The notes under the pieces were generated by a model, which made no database searches, had not been told where the DNA came from, and saw only the letters and a list, made by a program, of their open reading frames with translations. A DNA stretch of 64,000 nucleotides from Lucifuga dentata (lineage: Eukaryota; Chordata; Actinopteri; Ophidiiformes; Bythitidae), in NCBI GenBank assembly GCA_014773175.1, contig VXCM01001396.1:124001-188000 (forward strand), written 5' to 3'. Positions 1 through 12,053 of this stretch are shown here, piece after piece. Numbering within the stretch: position 1 is the first letter of the stretch; every line of letters starts with the position of its first letter. Position numbers and translations under genes: made by a program.

Positions 1-1752
1 ACGACTGCGGTCAATTTTACATGCTGCCACACAGAGTAAAAGATAAATTAGCTGTGCCATAATAAGGACTGTCTACTCCTATTATGACGGCACTCAGATC
101 ATGTTGGAAAATAAGCAACATGGACTAAATCTGTCCTTCTTTTTCCATGTCTAAAGCTGCAACTGCTGATTCTAATGCCTCTTCTGCTATAGCTTCAATA
201 AAAACTAATCATAAGCTTCACAAAGATGGATTTATTTAAGTAGTACTTGGTACGCATTATATTACATAGTGTGTTATAGTGTCAATCACCTCTACCTTTA
301 AAGCTAAACTGTACCGCTAATTTTATAGAGATACAGAATTGTTAACTCCACTGTTTTTCACATTTAACTGTTTGAAATATACTTTACAGCTCATCTGAAT
401 ATACATTTTTCATGAAAAAAATATCTCATCTTAGCCATTATTAATGCTGTGTTATGTAAAATGTAAAACTTAATCATTTCAAAAGTCAAATTGCAAGAGA
501 CCATTTTGAAGTATGTCCCAATTCATGTGTTATTGTTTCAAATAAAGATCTTTTTTTTTTTTTTTATNTTTTTTTTTTTTTTTAATTTTACGTGGAAAGC
601 CCAAGAGTCTTAAAAACCATAGATGAATAATTGTCATGAAGCTAACTTTAAAATCAGATGCGACCAAACCTGTTATGAGACTCACTAAGACTCATTTTTT
701 AACTTTTTTTTTAGTTTTTCTGGCACTTTCTCAGCAGGTCAAAGAAGGCCAAGAATCCTTCTCGGTTAACATGTCTCACTTTTACTAAATTAGACTGATG
801 CAGTGTGACTATTTTTATTTTTCTTTTCACGTTGCAAAAAGTTGCTGGCAGTGACAATCAGTTTTTTTATGCAGTTAAGATTTTCCTGAGTGACCAGCTT
901 GAGTCAAGAGCTCTTCAAAGCAAAACATAATTGGCAACAGCTGAGTAAATGTGAGAGAGCGTATTAAAAAGATATAAGAATGGAGAGAACGAGATGCAGA
1001 AAAAGACAAAGAAATGCATGTGGATGGAGAGAAATGGAATAGACAAGAAAAAACAGGAAAAGAGGAAAAATGAGAAATAAAAGAGGTGAAGAGGACAATT
1101 GTGCCTGCTCTCCGGTTGGTGTGTGTTCGCTCTACTTTGGCACAATATGAAGCAATTGTGTGTTGGAGCCTCAGGGAAGGAATACACAATGACACACTTA
1201 CACACACAGATACACACACCATGCATATGCATACACGCACTGTATTCTCTGTTGGAAGAAATGTGTGTCCGGATCTGCAACACTAAGGACAGAGCTGCCA
1301 GGAGTGTGGGAGTCCAGCGCTGTGCCCTGTTTATAACCTGTCAGACAGATGTTAATCCACACTGACAGCTCCCAGGTGACCAACGGGCTCACCGCCCCAG
1401 CAACTGACAAGCCGTTAGGCACGGTGAACCCAGCTGACCCCCAAAAACAACACACTCTCTGAAAAGTACTCTGATTGCATGTATTAATGGAGAATACGAG
1501 GGAGGAAAACAGCAGAGTAGCACAGCCCCTCTTCTGGCTGGAGTACAGTGCACCCTACAGCCTAATCAATACTTCAATCAGTGTGTGGCGAAGATTGAGG
1601 GGTGAGGGAGCAGAGATGGCGAAGAGGAGGAAGGAGTTGGAGTGGGAGTGGAAAGAATATCAAGCGTATGGGTTGATTTGGAGTGCAGAAAGTGAAAGAA
1701 AGAGCATTTGCTGTATTTTCTGATAAATAGCACATCACAGCAAGTCACATAC
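1..1752 (-). other. drp2: drp2 intron 17 (partial)
   Basis: Non-coding. It holds T- and A-rich stretches, including a T run broken by a gap base at 568, and a GC-richer stretch at about 1260-1450. That stretch is open on the minus strand but has no family similarity and no matching donor. No further drp2 exon is visible. Confidence 0.8.
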
Positions 1753-1818
1753 CTGCTGGCAAAATGTTCAATCCTGCTGTGTGTGTCTGCATGAGGCAGC
1801 TTCGGTGAGGAGCACGGC
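1753..1818 (-). CDS. drp2: drp2 exon 17 (last exon inside the window)
   Basis: Model residues 627-648. It reads [20 protein letters not shown] then S and a split Arg. [12 protein letters not shown] is the DRP2 form; dystrophin has a Tyr in place of the Phe. Acceptor CCCAG|G, donor AGCAG|gtatgt, ending in phase 2. The expected next exon, beginning LAEME in the family, was searched for below 1753 and not found, so it lies outside the window. Confidence 0.96.
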
Positions 1819-4800
1819 CTGGGAAAAACACACGTCAAACATCAATACCTCACCAAGACATTATTAACCCAGTTTGTGTATGTGTGTGGTTGTAGAGAAG
1901 TGATTCTAAAATTATATTCATGCAACTGAGTCCAATAATACAGAAAAGTAAAGTTTTAATTGTGAATGCTGAAACTTTCTTGTAAAGATACAGTATAGAT
2001 AAGATATCTAAATTCTCTTTGGTGAGCAAGAGACAAACCTCCACTTTCAACCCAAGGGTTTGTACTTTACTTTGTATAGTACTTAAGTACTTTCAGGAAC
2101 TTTTGAAGTGCTTTCTTGAGGTGCTTTATGAGATGCTTTTGTATGTTCGTTTTGTAGTACTTTCGCATTTCAGAGGAAATATATACTTTTAACTCCACTA
2201 CATTGATGTGATGACTGTCGTTTCTCATTACTTTGCAGATTAGATTTTAAATCCAATATTGTTGTTGCTGAGTAAAAAAAAAAAAAAATGTTATCACCCA
2301 ATTGTCATTAGCCTCATTTTAGCTTGATGAGGTCAGAAAATGTACTCCACTGTAGAGGAGTGTGTAATCCTTCAACTCATTTTCATTGAATTACTATGTG
2401 TCTAGTACATGTTAATGCATCAGCAATTTATCGCTCTGATATGGACCATTCTTCACAAAGAGTACTTTTACTTTGATTCTTGAGCACATTAAATTAAATG
2501 TAATGGGATATTTTTCCATTCTACTTTTATGATTTGAATACTTGTTCCACCACTAGAGGAAAGGTTTATCTCCTAGACTCTGAAATGTGTTTTTGGTCTT
2601 TTAAAGGTGATCCTACAGTGATATGATGAGCTGAAACATGGTAAATCTTCCTGGGTACTGCTGTAGCCCTAAGCTAACACTGTTTACGACCTCGTAGATT
2701 TTTGTGTCAGGTCTTTTGTTTTTCCCTTTGGCATAGGGAGTCTGACTCAGACTGATTCACAGGAATAACATTATGTTAATTCTGAAAATGGAGCCTTCTT
2801 TTTAACCCTTCTCAGGGAGTCAGTGTTCACTAAAATATCAGGGCATTATGATTACAACAGCTCTGTTTGCAACTTTCTGAAGAGATTATACAATATTTCT
2901 CCAAGTGAGAGAGAATAAAAGTGAGCCAGAGATAGAAGACAGAAAAATGCAGACAGATGAGAATACAGTGAGTATGTGTGTGTGAGTGTGTTTATGAGTG
3001 ATTTTGTGTGGGACTCACGTCTCAGAGCTCTCGGCTTCCAGCACAGATTGCACCGGCAGGTAACCTCTCTGAGGGTGCTTGGTGAAGTACTGCTTTGACC
3101 TGAACTTATTCTTGAGAGTCTTGGCAAAGTCTCTCATCTTCTCTCCCGAGGTGGTCTGTGGTGTGGTTTAGGAGTCAAGGGTGGGAGGAGGGGATGGAGG
3201 AAGAGAAAAGTCACTTAGGAATTTCTGTGAAATATACTTTACTCCAAACACCTTCACGTAAATTTGTCCACTTTGCCGACAAGCTGCTTCCCTGGTTTGT
3301 CTTATTTTGACTTGATTCGACTAATGTTCTCCTCCATCTGTTTTCTCATTTACTGTCTACTGTACATCCACCTCTCTGTGCTTCTCCTCTTTTCTGCTGC
3401 TTCACATCTTTACTCTTTTCTCTGGGTCTGTCCACGTCTACCGCCTCTATCTGTCTGTCTGCCCATCAGCCTCTGTCTGTCTCTTTGTTTGTCAATCTGT
3501 ATCTGTTTCTCCCACCCCCTCCTCCTCCTCCTCCTCCTCTAATCTAGTAGAAATCCATGGCGCCTGCCTGCCTGGCTGNCCCCCTCCTCCTCCTCCTCCT
3601 CCTCTAATCTAGTAGAAATCCATGGCGCCTGCCTGCCTGGCTGTTGTGAAAAACTATATCTAGTTCCATTTGAACTGTAACGATAAAATATTGTCCAGTA
3701 AAAAAATCATTGTGCAGATGGCCTTTTGCCATATCTTACAGCTCAGAATTGATTAGAGATGAAATCTGGCACTATCTCAGTGCACTACAGCACTTGCTAG
3801 AGTGCTACAGCTACTCCTTTGGAATTAACTTCAGATACTGTCTGCAATCGCTTAAGTCTTGGGCTTTATTGGGGTTTAGTGCGCAATGTGTTTTCCAAAT
3901 AATATTTTATGTGTGCACTATGTCAGCTAAAGAGGATGTTACTGCTGAGTGATACTCAATCTCCACATACTACAGAGCTGGATAAAGCAGTGTAAGCATA
4001 CATAACAGCATACACTTAGAGCTGCATAGGCATCTTGGCGTGGACAGGCTAATACATTCTGACAGAGGAAATCAGAAGATAGTATTGTTTTTCTTGAGAG
4101 TTATAATGTCCCCAGAGACTTGAATTGCAGTAAGTTAGAGTCTTACAGGGGTGTAGTACTCCATGATGGGGTAGTGCAGCTTCTTTCCTTTGGTAGTGCG
4201 GCCGGTTAGGAAACATGTCTGGCAGATGTCCACGTTGAACTGTTTCAAACTGCGATACCTGTCAAGATCGATGTAACAGAGGGATTGAACTTACTTTTTG
4301 AACAAACAGAAAGACAAGCATGAGTGGATGTTTATGTGTGTGCTTATATGTCGTCAGCATGTGTCTGTGTTTGCATCTATGTGTTTGTGCACGATCCTTA
4401 CAGTTACTTATTAGCTCATCAAAATTAACTATGACGTTACCTATATCCAAGCTCACTAATGATTACTATCAGCTACATGCCTTCTGCTGACTTCACCATA
4501 TTTGAAGTATACAATACAGATTTAAAAAGATGGAAACTTCAGAAAATATATTTTCCATACACACACAGTGTTCTTCTGCATCAGATTTAATAAAGATGAA
4601 GAAAACCAGCTGTCTCTATTTCAATGCCCTTGTGAATTTCTCACTTTAAAATTATTCCCAGAAGTAGTCTTCCAATTTTCCACATTTTACTGTTGGTTGT
4701 ATATGTGAATATATAGTACAGTATGCATGTGTGTCTGTGCATGTACAGTCAGACCTACCTGAAGCCCTTGATGGGGCACTGTTTGCAGACGTAGCACTTG

Positions 4801-5233
4801 GCTTGGTGCTTCGTAGACTCTGCAGCAGCCACACGGTGGAGAACAGGCAGCCAAACCATCGACTGGGGCTCCAGGCTCATCCACTCCAGGAAGTGAGACA
4901 CCTCTATGGCAGGCTTCCCCGGGGCCTGAAGAAAGAAGAAGATGGGAAAGAGACAGGAAAGGAATGGAGACTGTAAACACCCCAAATATAGACAAAGATC
5001 TTGGCAGGTAAAGTAATGAACATAGACTGCCATTTATACTGAGGTATTAATATGAGAAATTGTTTAAAAAAANATTCAAAGTGAAATAAAAGGAAAAAGG
5101 AATAAAGAGTGGGAAAAAGAAAGGATATACTATACTGTGGGGGATATTAAATAATGAAAAGAGGAAAAAAGATTTAAATAATATGTAGCAAATTGAAGGT
5201 TTAAAATAATTATAAAGTTAAAAGAGCTTTTCT

Positions 5234-5281
<48 letters not shown>

Positions 5282-5515
5282 NTGTGTGTGTGTGCTTGCA
5301 TACAATCCAGCTTGAGAGAATCCAGCTTTTATCCCAGAGACAACTTGTTGAGAATTCCAGAAACTAGGATAAAAGTAAGTCAACCTAATAAATGAATGAC
5401 TCGCCAAGCGCTGAAAATCCGTGATGTGCTAAATTCTCATTAAGTCTGCATCAGAGATGCATTAAGAGGTTGATTTCCCTGGAGCTTCCACAGCTCAAGC
5501 AGAGCAGCATAATAA

Positions 5516-5547
<32 letters not shown>

Positions 5548-8500
5548 CCATGTGTGTATTGCTTGCGAAGTCTGTGAGGTGAACAGAGGTGTGTGGCCTC
5601 CAGGGATGCAGGAGCTTGTCTGTGGTAGTAGAGTAACCAGGTTTGCTCCACATGGGAGGTCAAATATGAACCCCTCGCATATGGAACACCTGAAACCTGG
5701 AACTGACAATTGTGAGCACGTCGCCATATCAAATGGACACACTGAACAGATGGAATGCTTTAACGCTATTTGGAAAAGTAGAGCCAAAAACCTGTGATTT
5801 GTTCACCATATATCTGCTAAACTGCTCATGTTGAAGAATCAATGTACAGCACTTCCCACCATGCATGAAAATGTTCATCATATTGGCAACACTCTGACCT
5901 AATAACCTCCATATAATCTATATACCATAAAACCATCTGCATGGACTCATTGCGCTATAGTGTAACCCCTCCTCTACATTAAGCCAATATCATCTGCTAC
6001 TCTGTTAGTACAGCCTAGAAGTCAATGTGTGTGTGAAGTATCAAAACATTCTGTACCCATATCTCCACAAATGTGTCACCAAATGTTACGGCCGCCGCCA
6101 TTTGAATGTATTTTGGAATAGCCTTGCTCTTTCTCTCTTTTCACTCTTTTTTTGTGTATTCTGTATGCAAATTAAACTGTGCTGTTCCTGTTGGAGGAGG
6201 AGCCGAGTCAGAGGATATCGATGTCCAAGATTGGTCCGTCGTCTCCCTGTTTCATTTCACCTCTGTTCCTGTGTTCAATGTGTTGTAACCGCCTGATTGG
6301 ACAAGCCTGCTACAACTCTGCCAATGGGGACTCTCCAATCAACAACAGGGAACCTTTAAAAACTCGGAGAATGGTCATTTCGAGGCGGCTGTGAGTCAGT
6401 GATCAGTCCGTCTTGTTGATGCTTGAATATTTTATCTTTTGTCTAGAGCTGTTGTGTGTTGTGTGTTACACTTAGATTCTGTAATTGCGTTGTCATTCTG
6501 TGTGAGTGTAGCCAGTAGAGTTAGGTTTGTGTTTATTTTCGTGTTTAAACTTAGTAATCAGTTTTCACCTTCCGGAAGGTCTCCTTTATTTGTATTTTTC
6601 ATTATTTATTTATTATAATTGTTCTGGCAACACACTTGGCCTTCCTCGTTTGTGGTTTGCCCATTTATTTGATTTTTGTGAACATTATTTTATTTCTTGA
6701 ACAATAAATTACTTTTCAATCCGCCAAAACATTGGCGTTTATGTTGCTTCCCTCTTCCCTAGACACCAGGGTCGTAACACCAAACCAAGTGATAAACGGG
6801 CAAATGTGTCCCCTGCCCCCANACTCCACCCCACCCCCAGTTCGCATTACATGGATATTTCATCTTCAACTAAATGCCTTGACATGAAGCAAATGGAGAA
6901 AGGAATTGATTTTAATCAGCCGTGGCTGATACTGCAAGCACGGAGCAGAATAGAGTGCATAATTAAGAACTGCCCAGAAAATGAGGGAATAAAGAGTCTT
7001 TGCATAGGCCACCTTCCAAAAAGCTCCTAACAACTCTATAATCATCTGTTCTCCTGAGTTGAATGTCACAAGGTAAAAGTGCTGAAACCTTTGCCCAACA
7101 TAATAATTAAGATGCAATGAGAAGCAGCAATGGAAAGTGAAATTATTTCATAGTTTGAATGTGACTCCTCATTAGCTTTAGCTGTGCTGTGACTGTGCTT
7201 CATCATGTCAATATTCTAATAGGTCATATTCTACAAGGCAACTTTCCCATTTAAACTTCTTGGAATTCATCTGCAGTATACTGTATGTTGGACATCATGC
7301 TTTATGTATCACTGACTGTATTTTATGTGCAGTAAAAGCAATGCAATAAAATATTAATGCAGCGTAATGTCTGCATTTGTGTAAGGCAGTGTTATGAATA
7401 TGTGTTGAGTGGTTTGGGATTCATTAGGTAGGATGATAACATAAAGGCTGCTAGATTTCCAGGGATGTTATATTCAGAGAAACTCACTGTGCTGATTCTA
7501 ATAAAACACAACAGACAGCACATAGCTGCCAGTTTCCTCATTTCACATCAGAATGTTTTCATATTTGTTAAGCATCCAAAGGTACACAGTATGTTTATTT
7601 CATCTAATCATGTCCAGGTTCTTGCATGTCAGGAAAAAAAGAGAAGATTTTAATGATCAAATCTGAGGTTTCCATTTCAGTTACATGTTGCTAATCTGTA
7701 ATCATTTGAATGAGTGCTCAAATTTTCATGGACAATTAAGCTCTTCATTAAAAATGGCATAGTCAAGTTTTACAACAATTACCCAGTGCTGATGGAGCTC
7801 CTGCTTACTGCAGAGTGAAATAGCCAGAGTGACAGGGAATCTATGTTTCGGCATCAGAAATCCAGATGAAAATCTTGTGTTTACCACTACAACTATAACA
7901 ACACAGACTCAGGGCTACACAAAATGTTGTGTGTTTGGTAATTGTGTATTTAGTCTGTTGGATGGACTCAAAACACAATCCAGACAACTGATATGATTGG
8001 CACTTAGCATGTGTGTGTACATATGTGTGGCAAACTGCACACACGGGCCTATCTGTATGATTTTGTTTATGTGTGACATGCTTGTGTGTGTCCTATTTGC
8101 TGTTTTATATCCTCCTGTAATGTTTCCTGTTTTTATGTTTGTGATTTGTCTGCTTCCCATTACACACCCAGCCAATCGAGGATAGAGAATCTCTCTTTGA
8201 ATTTCTTCTCCTGAGGTTTCTTTTTCTTCCATTTTTTTCCTTATATGATAAGGTTTTTTTTTTTGTTAGGGAGTTTTTCCTCNTTTTTCTTCCATTTTTT
8301 TCCTTATATGATAAGGTTTTTTTTTTTGTTAGGGAGTTTTTCCTCGTCTTCATAGAGAGGTTGGGCTGGGTTAATGCGTGGGTCTGTAAAGCCCTTTTAA
8401 CTGTAAAGCCCTTTGCATGTGATATTGGGTTATACAAATAAACTTGACTTGACTCACCATGCGAAAGCAGCTTCGGACGCTGGGTTCCACATTGCTGCCC

Positions 8501-9169
8501 CCAAAGGCAGCCACCTCACCCAGCTGCCGAGGGATCTGGATGGCTTCATGGAGCAGCATGCTGAGGTGACGCTGGTCTGTCAAACCTCCAGGACCAGATA
8601 CCTGATGGAATAAGTCTGCAACAAGCAGAGAACAAACAGAATAATGTGTGGGATCTGAAAGAAGTGATCTGAAACACTGCATAAACTGTGCACTGCCTTT
8701 GCATGCATTCACAACAGCTATCTGCATTACATTCATCGTACTGATACATATTTTTCCCTCACATCTATTTGTTGAAATAGGACAGGTATTTTATTGTAAC
8801 ACGTGGGTTTTTCACAATGTAAATGAGGAATTTCATTCCAACAGCAGGCATTCACAATGTGGAAAATAAAGCATTTTGAGACTGAACATAACTTTTTCTG
8901 CTTTGTTTACATTACTGACATATCAACAAACTACAGTAATATCACATCATTTTTTCATAATAAGCCACAAATTTCAGCTAAGCTTTTCTGGAAACAGACA
9001 TCCTTGTGTTGTGGAATAAATGGACTACACATACAGAAAAACTGCGTATTAGTGGTCTGGCTGGTCTGCTTGCAGATGTAAGAGCTGCATAAGTGGAGTC
9101 GTGTCACAGACTTTGAACGAATGCTGGCAGGCATGTCTGTGTGTGTGTGTGTGTGTGTGTATGTGTGTN

Positions 9170-9223
<54 letters not shown>

Positions 9224-10309
9224 TTGCTCACTGCCTGTGTGTGCATAGCAAACTGTTCCACGCACCCCCACGTGTACTCATTCACCTGCATGTTACACAG
9301 AGATCTTGATATAGTCCTCACAGCCAGAGGTAAGACACTGAGACATGTTTGACATTTATAACGTTCAGATTAAGCTGTTTGATAGAGAAGAATCTCAGCC
9401 ATGTGACACTATAAAATCCTATTACAGCTCAAATATACAGCCTGGGATGTTGTAAACAAACATACTGCAGGGAGATGACTTCCTCTTTTGGGCTGTATCA
9501 ATGATATACAAGTTTAATATGTTTGCAAGTAAAATACTAAGTTGTTATGTACTACTAGTTAGTTTGGAAAGACCACTTTGGACCACTCAAACTGTTGTTG
9601 CTATAAAGCCCTAAATCAATTGCTAACTGAGCCATAATGTAAAAACTGATCAGTTATCTATTGCTTTTATTACATACAAAGAACAATGGTGAAGTATCTC
9701 AGTTTTGTCTTGCTGTGACTGAGTAATATGTCATTAATTAATTCCACCATAGAATTAATTTGTATTAATTTTGGAAAAGATCAACAAATGATGACAAAGA
9801 TGACAACTTTTTTAAGTACAAAGCCCAACACTTTCTATAATGCAGTAAACACCAACTATCTGTAACCCAAATGCAAATGCTTTGCAAACAATATTCCAGT
9901 GGAGTTGGCAAAAATGTGACCAGTCAGAGAACGATAAACACTGAAGGCCATCACATGCCTGAATGAACCCAACCTACCGTAGCCACCATTCAGCCGAAAA
10001 CAAATCTGTTACCATTCAGTCTTTAAGTGCCGACACAGATGGTGAGCAAAGCATGAATAAGCCTGGCATAGCTTTGGCAGTGTTGTCTAAGAGCCTGTAC
10101 CAACTAAAAGCTGCCCTGGGTCCAACTATGGTTAGTTCCAATTCTCACTCTCCATTCTACCAATATTTACAGGGTGACTGGTAAATTGGGGAGACAATGA
10201 ACCAGTAAAAATCTCTCCTCCTGTGGAGCAGGAGACTGAAATATTACAGCTTAATTGCTAAGCAAAATGATGGAATGAGAGCCTGACTTGGTAGTTGTCT
10301 TGTAAAGAG

Positions 10310-10354
<45 letters not shown>

Positions 10355-12018
10355 NAAAAAAAAAAAAAAAAAAAATTTCTTCCATTGGAAGGACAAAGCA
10401 ATTTCCTCCATTACACTAAGTGGGTGCCTTTGTGTTATGCTGGCAATCAGGGCCGTTTTGTTTTAGTTTATTGTTTGCAGTTGAGGAAATACATTAGGCA
10501 CACGAACAAGTATTGCACTCACATTTGTACTTCTCCTGGACGTCTGCATTGCACATGCTCACCAATCCCATCTTGAAGCTGAGGACACGAATTTTGCCAT
10601 TGCGAGCGCTGGTGGGAAGAAAGTAAAGAAATAAGAAAATGCAGGGTTACAGTTTCTGAATGGTGAATTATCACAAACTGTGGCATGTTATGAAATTTAA
10701 TCATAAGTTGGCTGAAGCCTGCTGGGAGGCACAAAGTATGGGGGAATACAAGCCAGAGCCCGAGTGTGGAATTGTATTACAGCACATCTAGAGTAACTAA
10801 AATTATTAAAGGAAATTCATAAAATGGCATGTCAATAACAAGAACATTAAAACCATCAATGCCATAAATACACATTTAGTAGTATGTGAGGATTAGAATT
10901 GCTTTCCCCAGCTGACTAAATAGTCCAATCCAATGACAGTTTGAGTGAGCCAGTTGCCGCTGTGCCCTGACCTGAATTTAAATGGGTCACCTTACTTTTT
11001 TCTGCATGAAGTCAAAAATAAAGGGATACTCAGAGGACAAAAGCCTACATTTTCGATGCAATCACACTGACACAGTGCATGGTGGGAGTTGACAGCTCCA
11101 GTGCTAACACAGCCTGGGAGAATGTACTGCCAAGCTGAAGAGCATTGGCAGAAGACAGAGGCTTATCAAATTAACACTTGAGCCATTAAATGACAAATCA
11201 AGAACATCACACTGTTGAGAGAACATCAGATCTGTGACGTATGAAATTGAATCAGAGAGTGAATTAAAATGTGTTAAAAAANTAAAAAAAAAAAAAAGTA
11301 GGGACATGAGGTCAAAAAACGAGGAAATATTACTCAGGACAAGCATTAGAGTCATTAGAGACATGTGAAGACACACGAGAGGCTGTAATGAGAGCATCGC
11401 TGTCTTTCTCCTGCTTTCAGACTCATTCTAGTGGACCCAGAAGAGATGGAGAACACATGGGGAGCTGTCAGCACCTTTGACACACACTTTCAGTTGTGTA
11501 TCACATGCCAACTTCAATATGTCCCCCCATTGTTGGACACCTCTGGAGGAGCTTAAGACACACAAACATACACACATGCACACATGCAGGGATATAGCGT
11601 TTGCAGCCACCGTGGCACAAATACACAAACACATAAAATGGCCACACACACGCCTAATTCAAATTCACTGCCAATATTTATTGGAAACCACAAAGTAATT
11701 ACTGAAATTTATGCAGAGGCTAAAGTCTGTGATTGTCTCTCATTAGCAGCATGTAGTTAAGAGCTACCGAGCAAATTTACTGCACTTGTGGGGTTATTCC
11801 AGTATTTCTGTGTTTGTGCTTGGTGTGTTCTCTTTGGAGAAAGCAAGGAGTGGTCAATCAGGAGGAGGAGGAGGACAGACTGGGTGAATGTTAATAGAGT
11901 GTGAAAGAGGATTAGTTTCTGTAGTGTCTCTGAAGGGATAACTGGCGATTGGCCCTCTTCCTGGACACTGTTATGGGGCTGCAGGCTCTACATAGATCCC
12001 TGCACAATAAGGTCATCA

Positions 12019-12053
<35 letters not shown>

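Larger units (their letters stand above)
4926..8457 (-). other. drp2: drp2 intron 13 (3.5 kb)
   Basis: Non-coding. Contains two GT microsatellites, a complete solo LTR (6084-6779) and, next to the exon 13 donor, a plus-strand retroposon tail with an embedded single-N duplication. The remaining 6.8-8.1 kb is AT-rich and unrecognised. Confidence 0.85.
8616..10522 (-). other. drp2: drp2 intron 12 (1.9 kb)
   Basis: Non-coding. Holds (GT)n at 9136-9224 and (AG)n/A(n) at 10313-10375, both broken by gap bases, and otherwise AT-rich DNA. Confidence 0.85.

Noticed and set aside
1198..1455. GC-rich minus-strand frame that might be the next drp2 exon
   Set aside because: It lacks the LAEME start and any similarity to the DRP2 C-terminal region. 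No donor fits the phase required after exon 17.
9101..9352. Open frames of alternating Cys-Val or Thr-His residues
   Set aside because: They are translations of a (GT)n/(CA)n microsatellite. Similar frames at 5.2, 5.5, 28.2, 30.0, 48.2 and 60.4 kb were dropped for the same reason.
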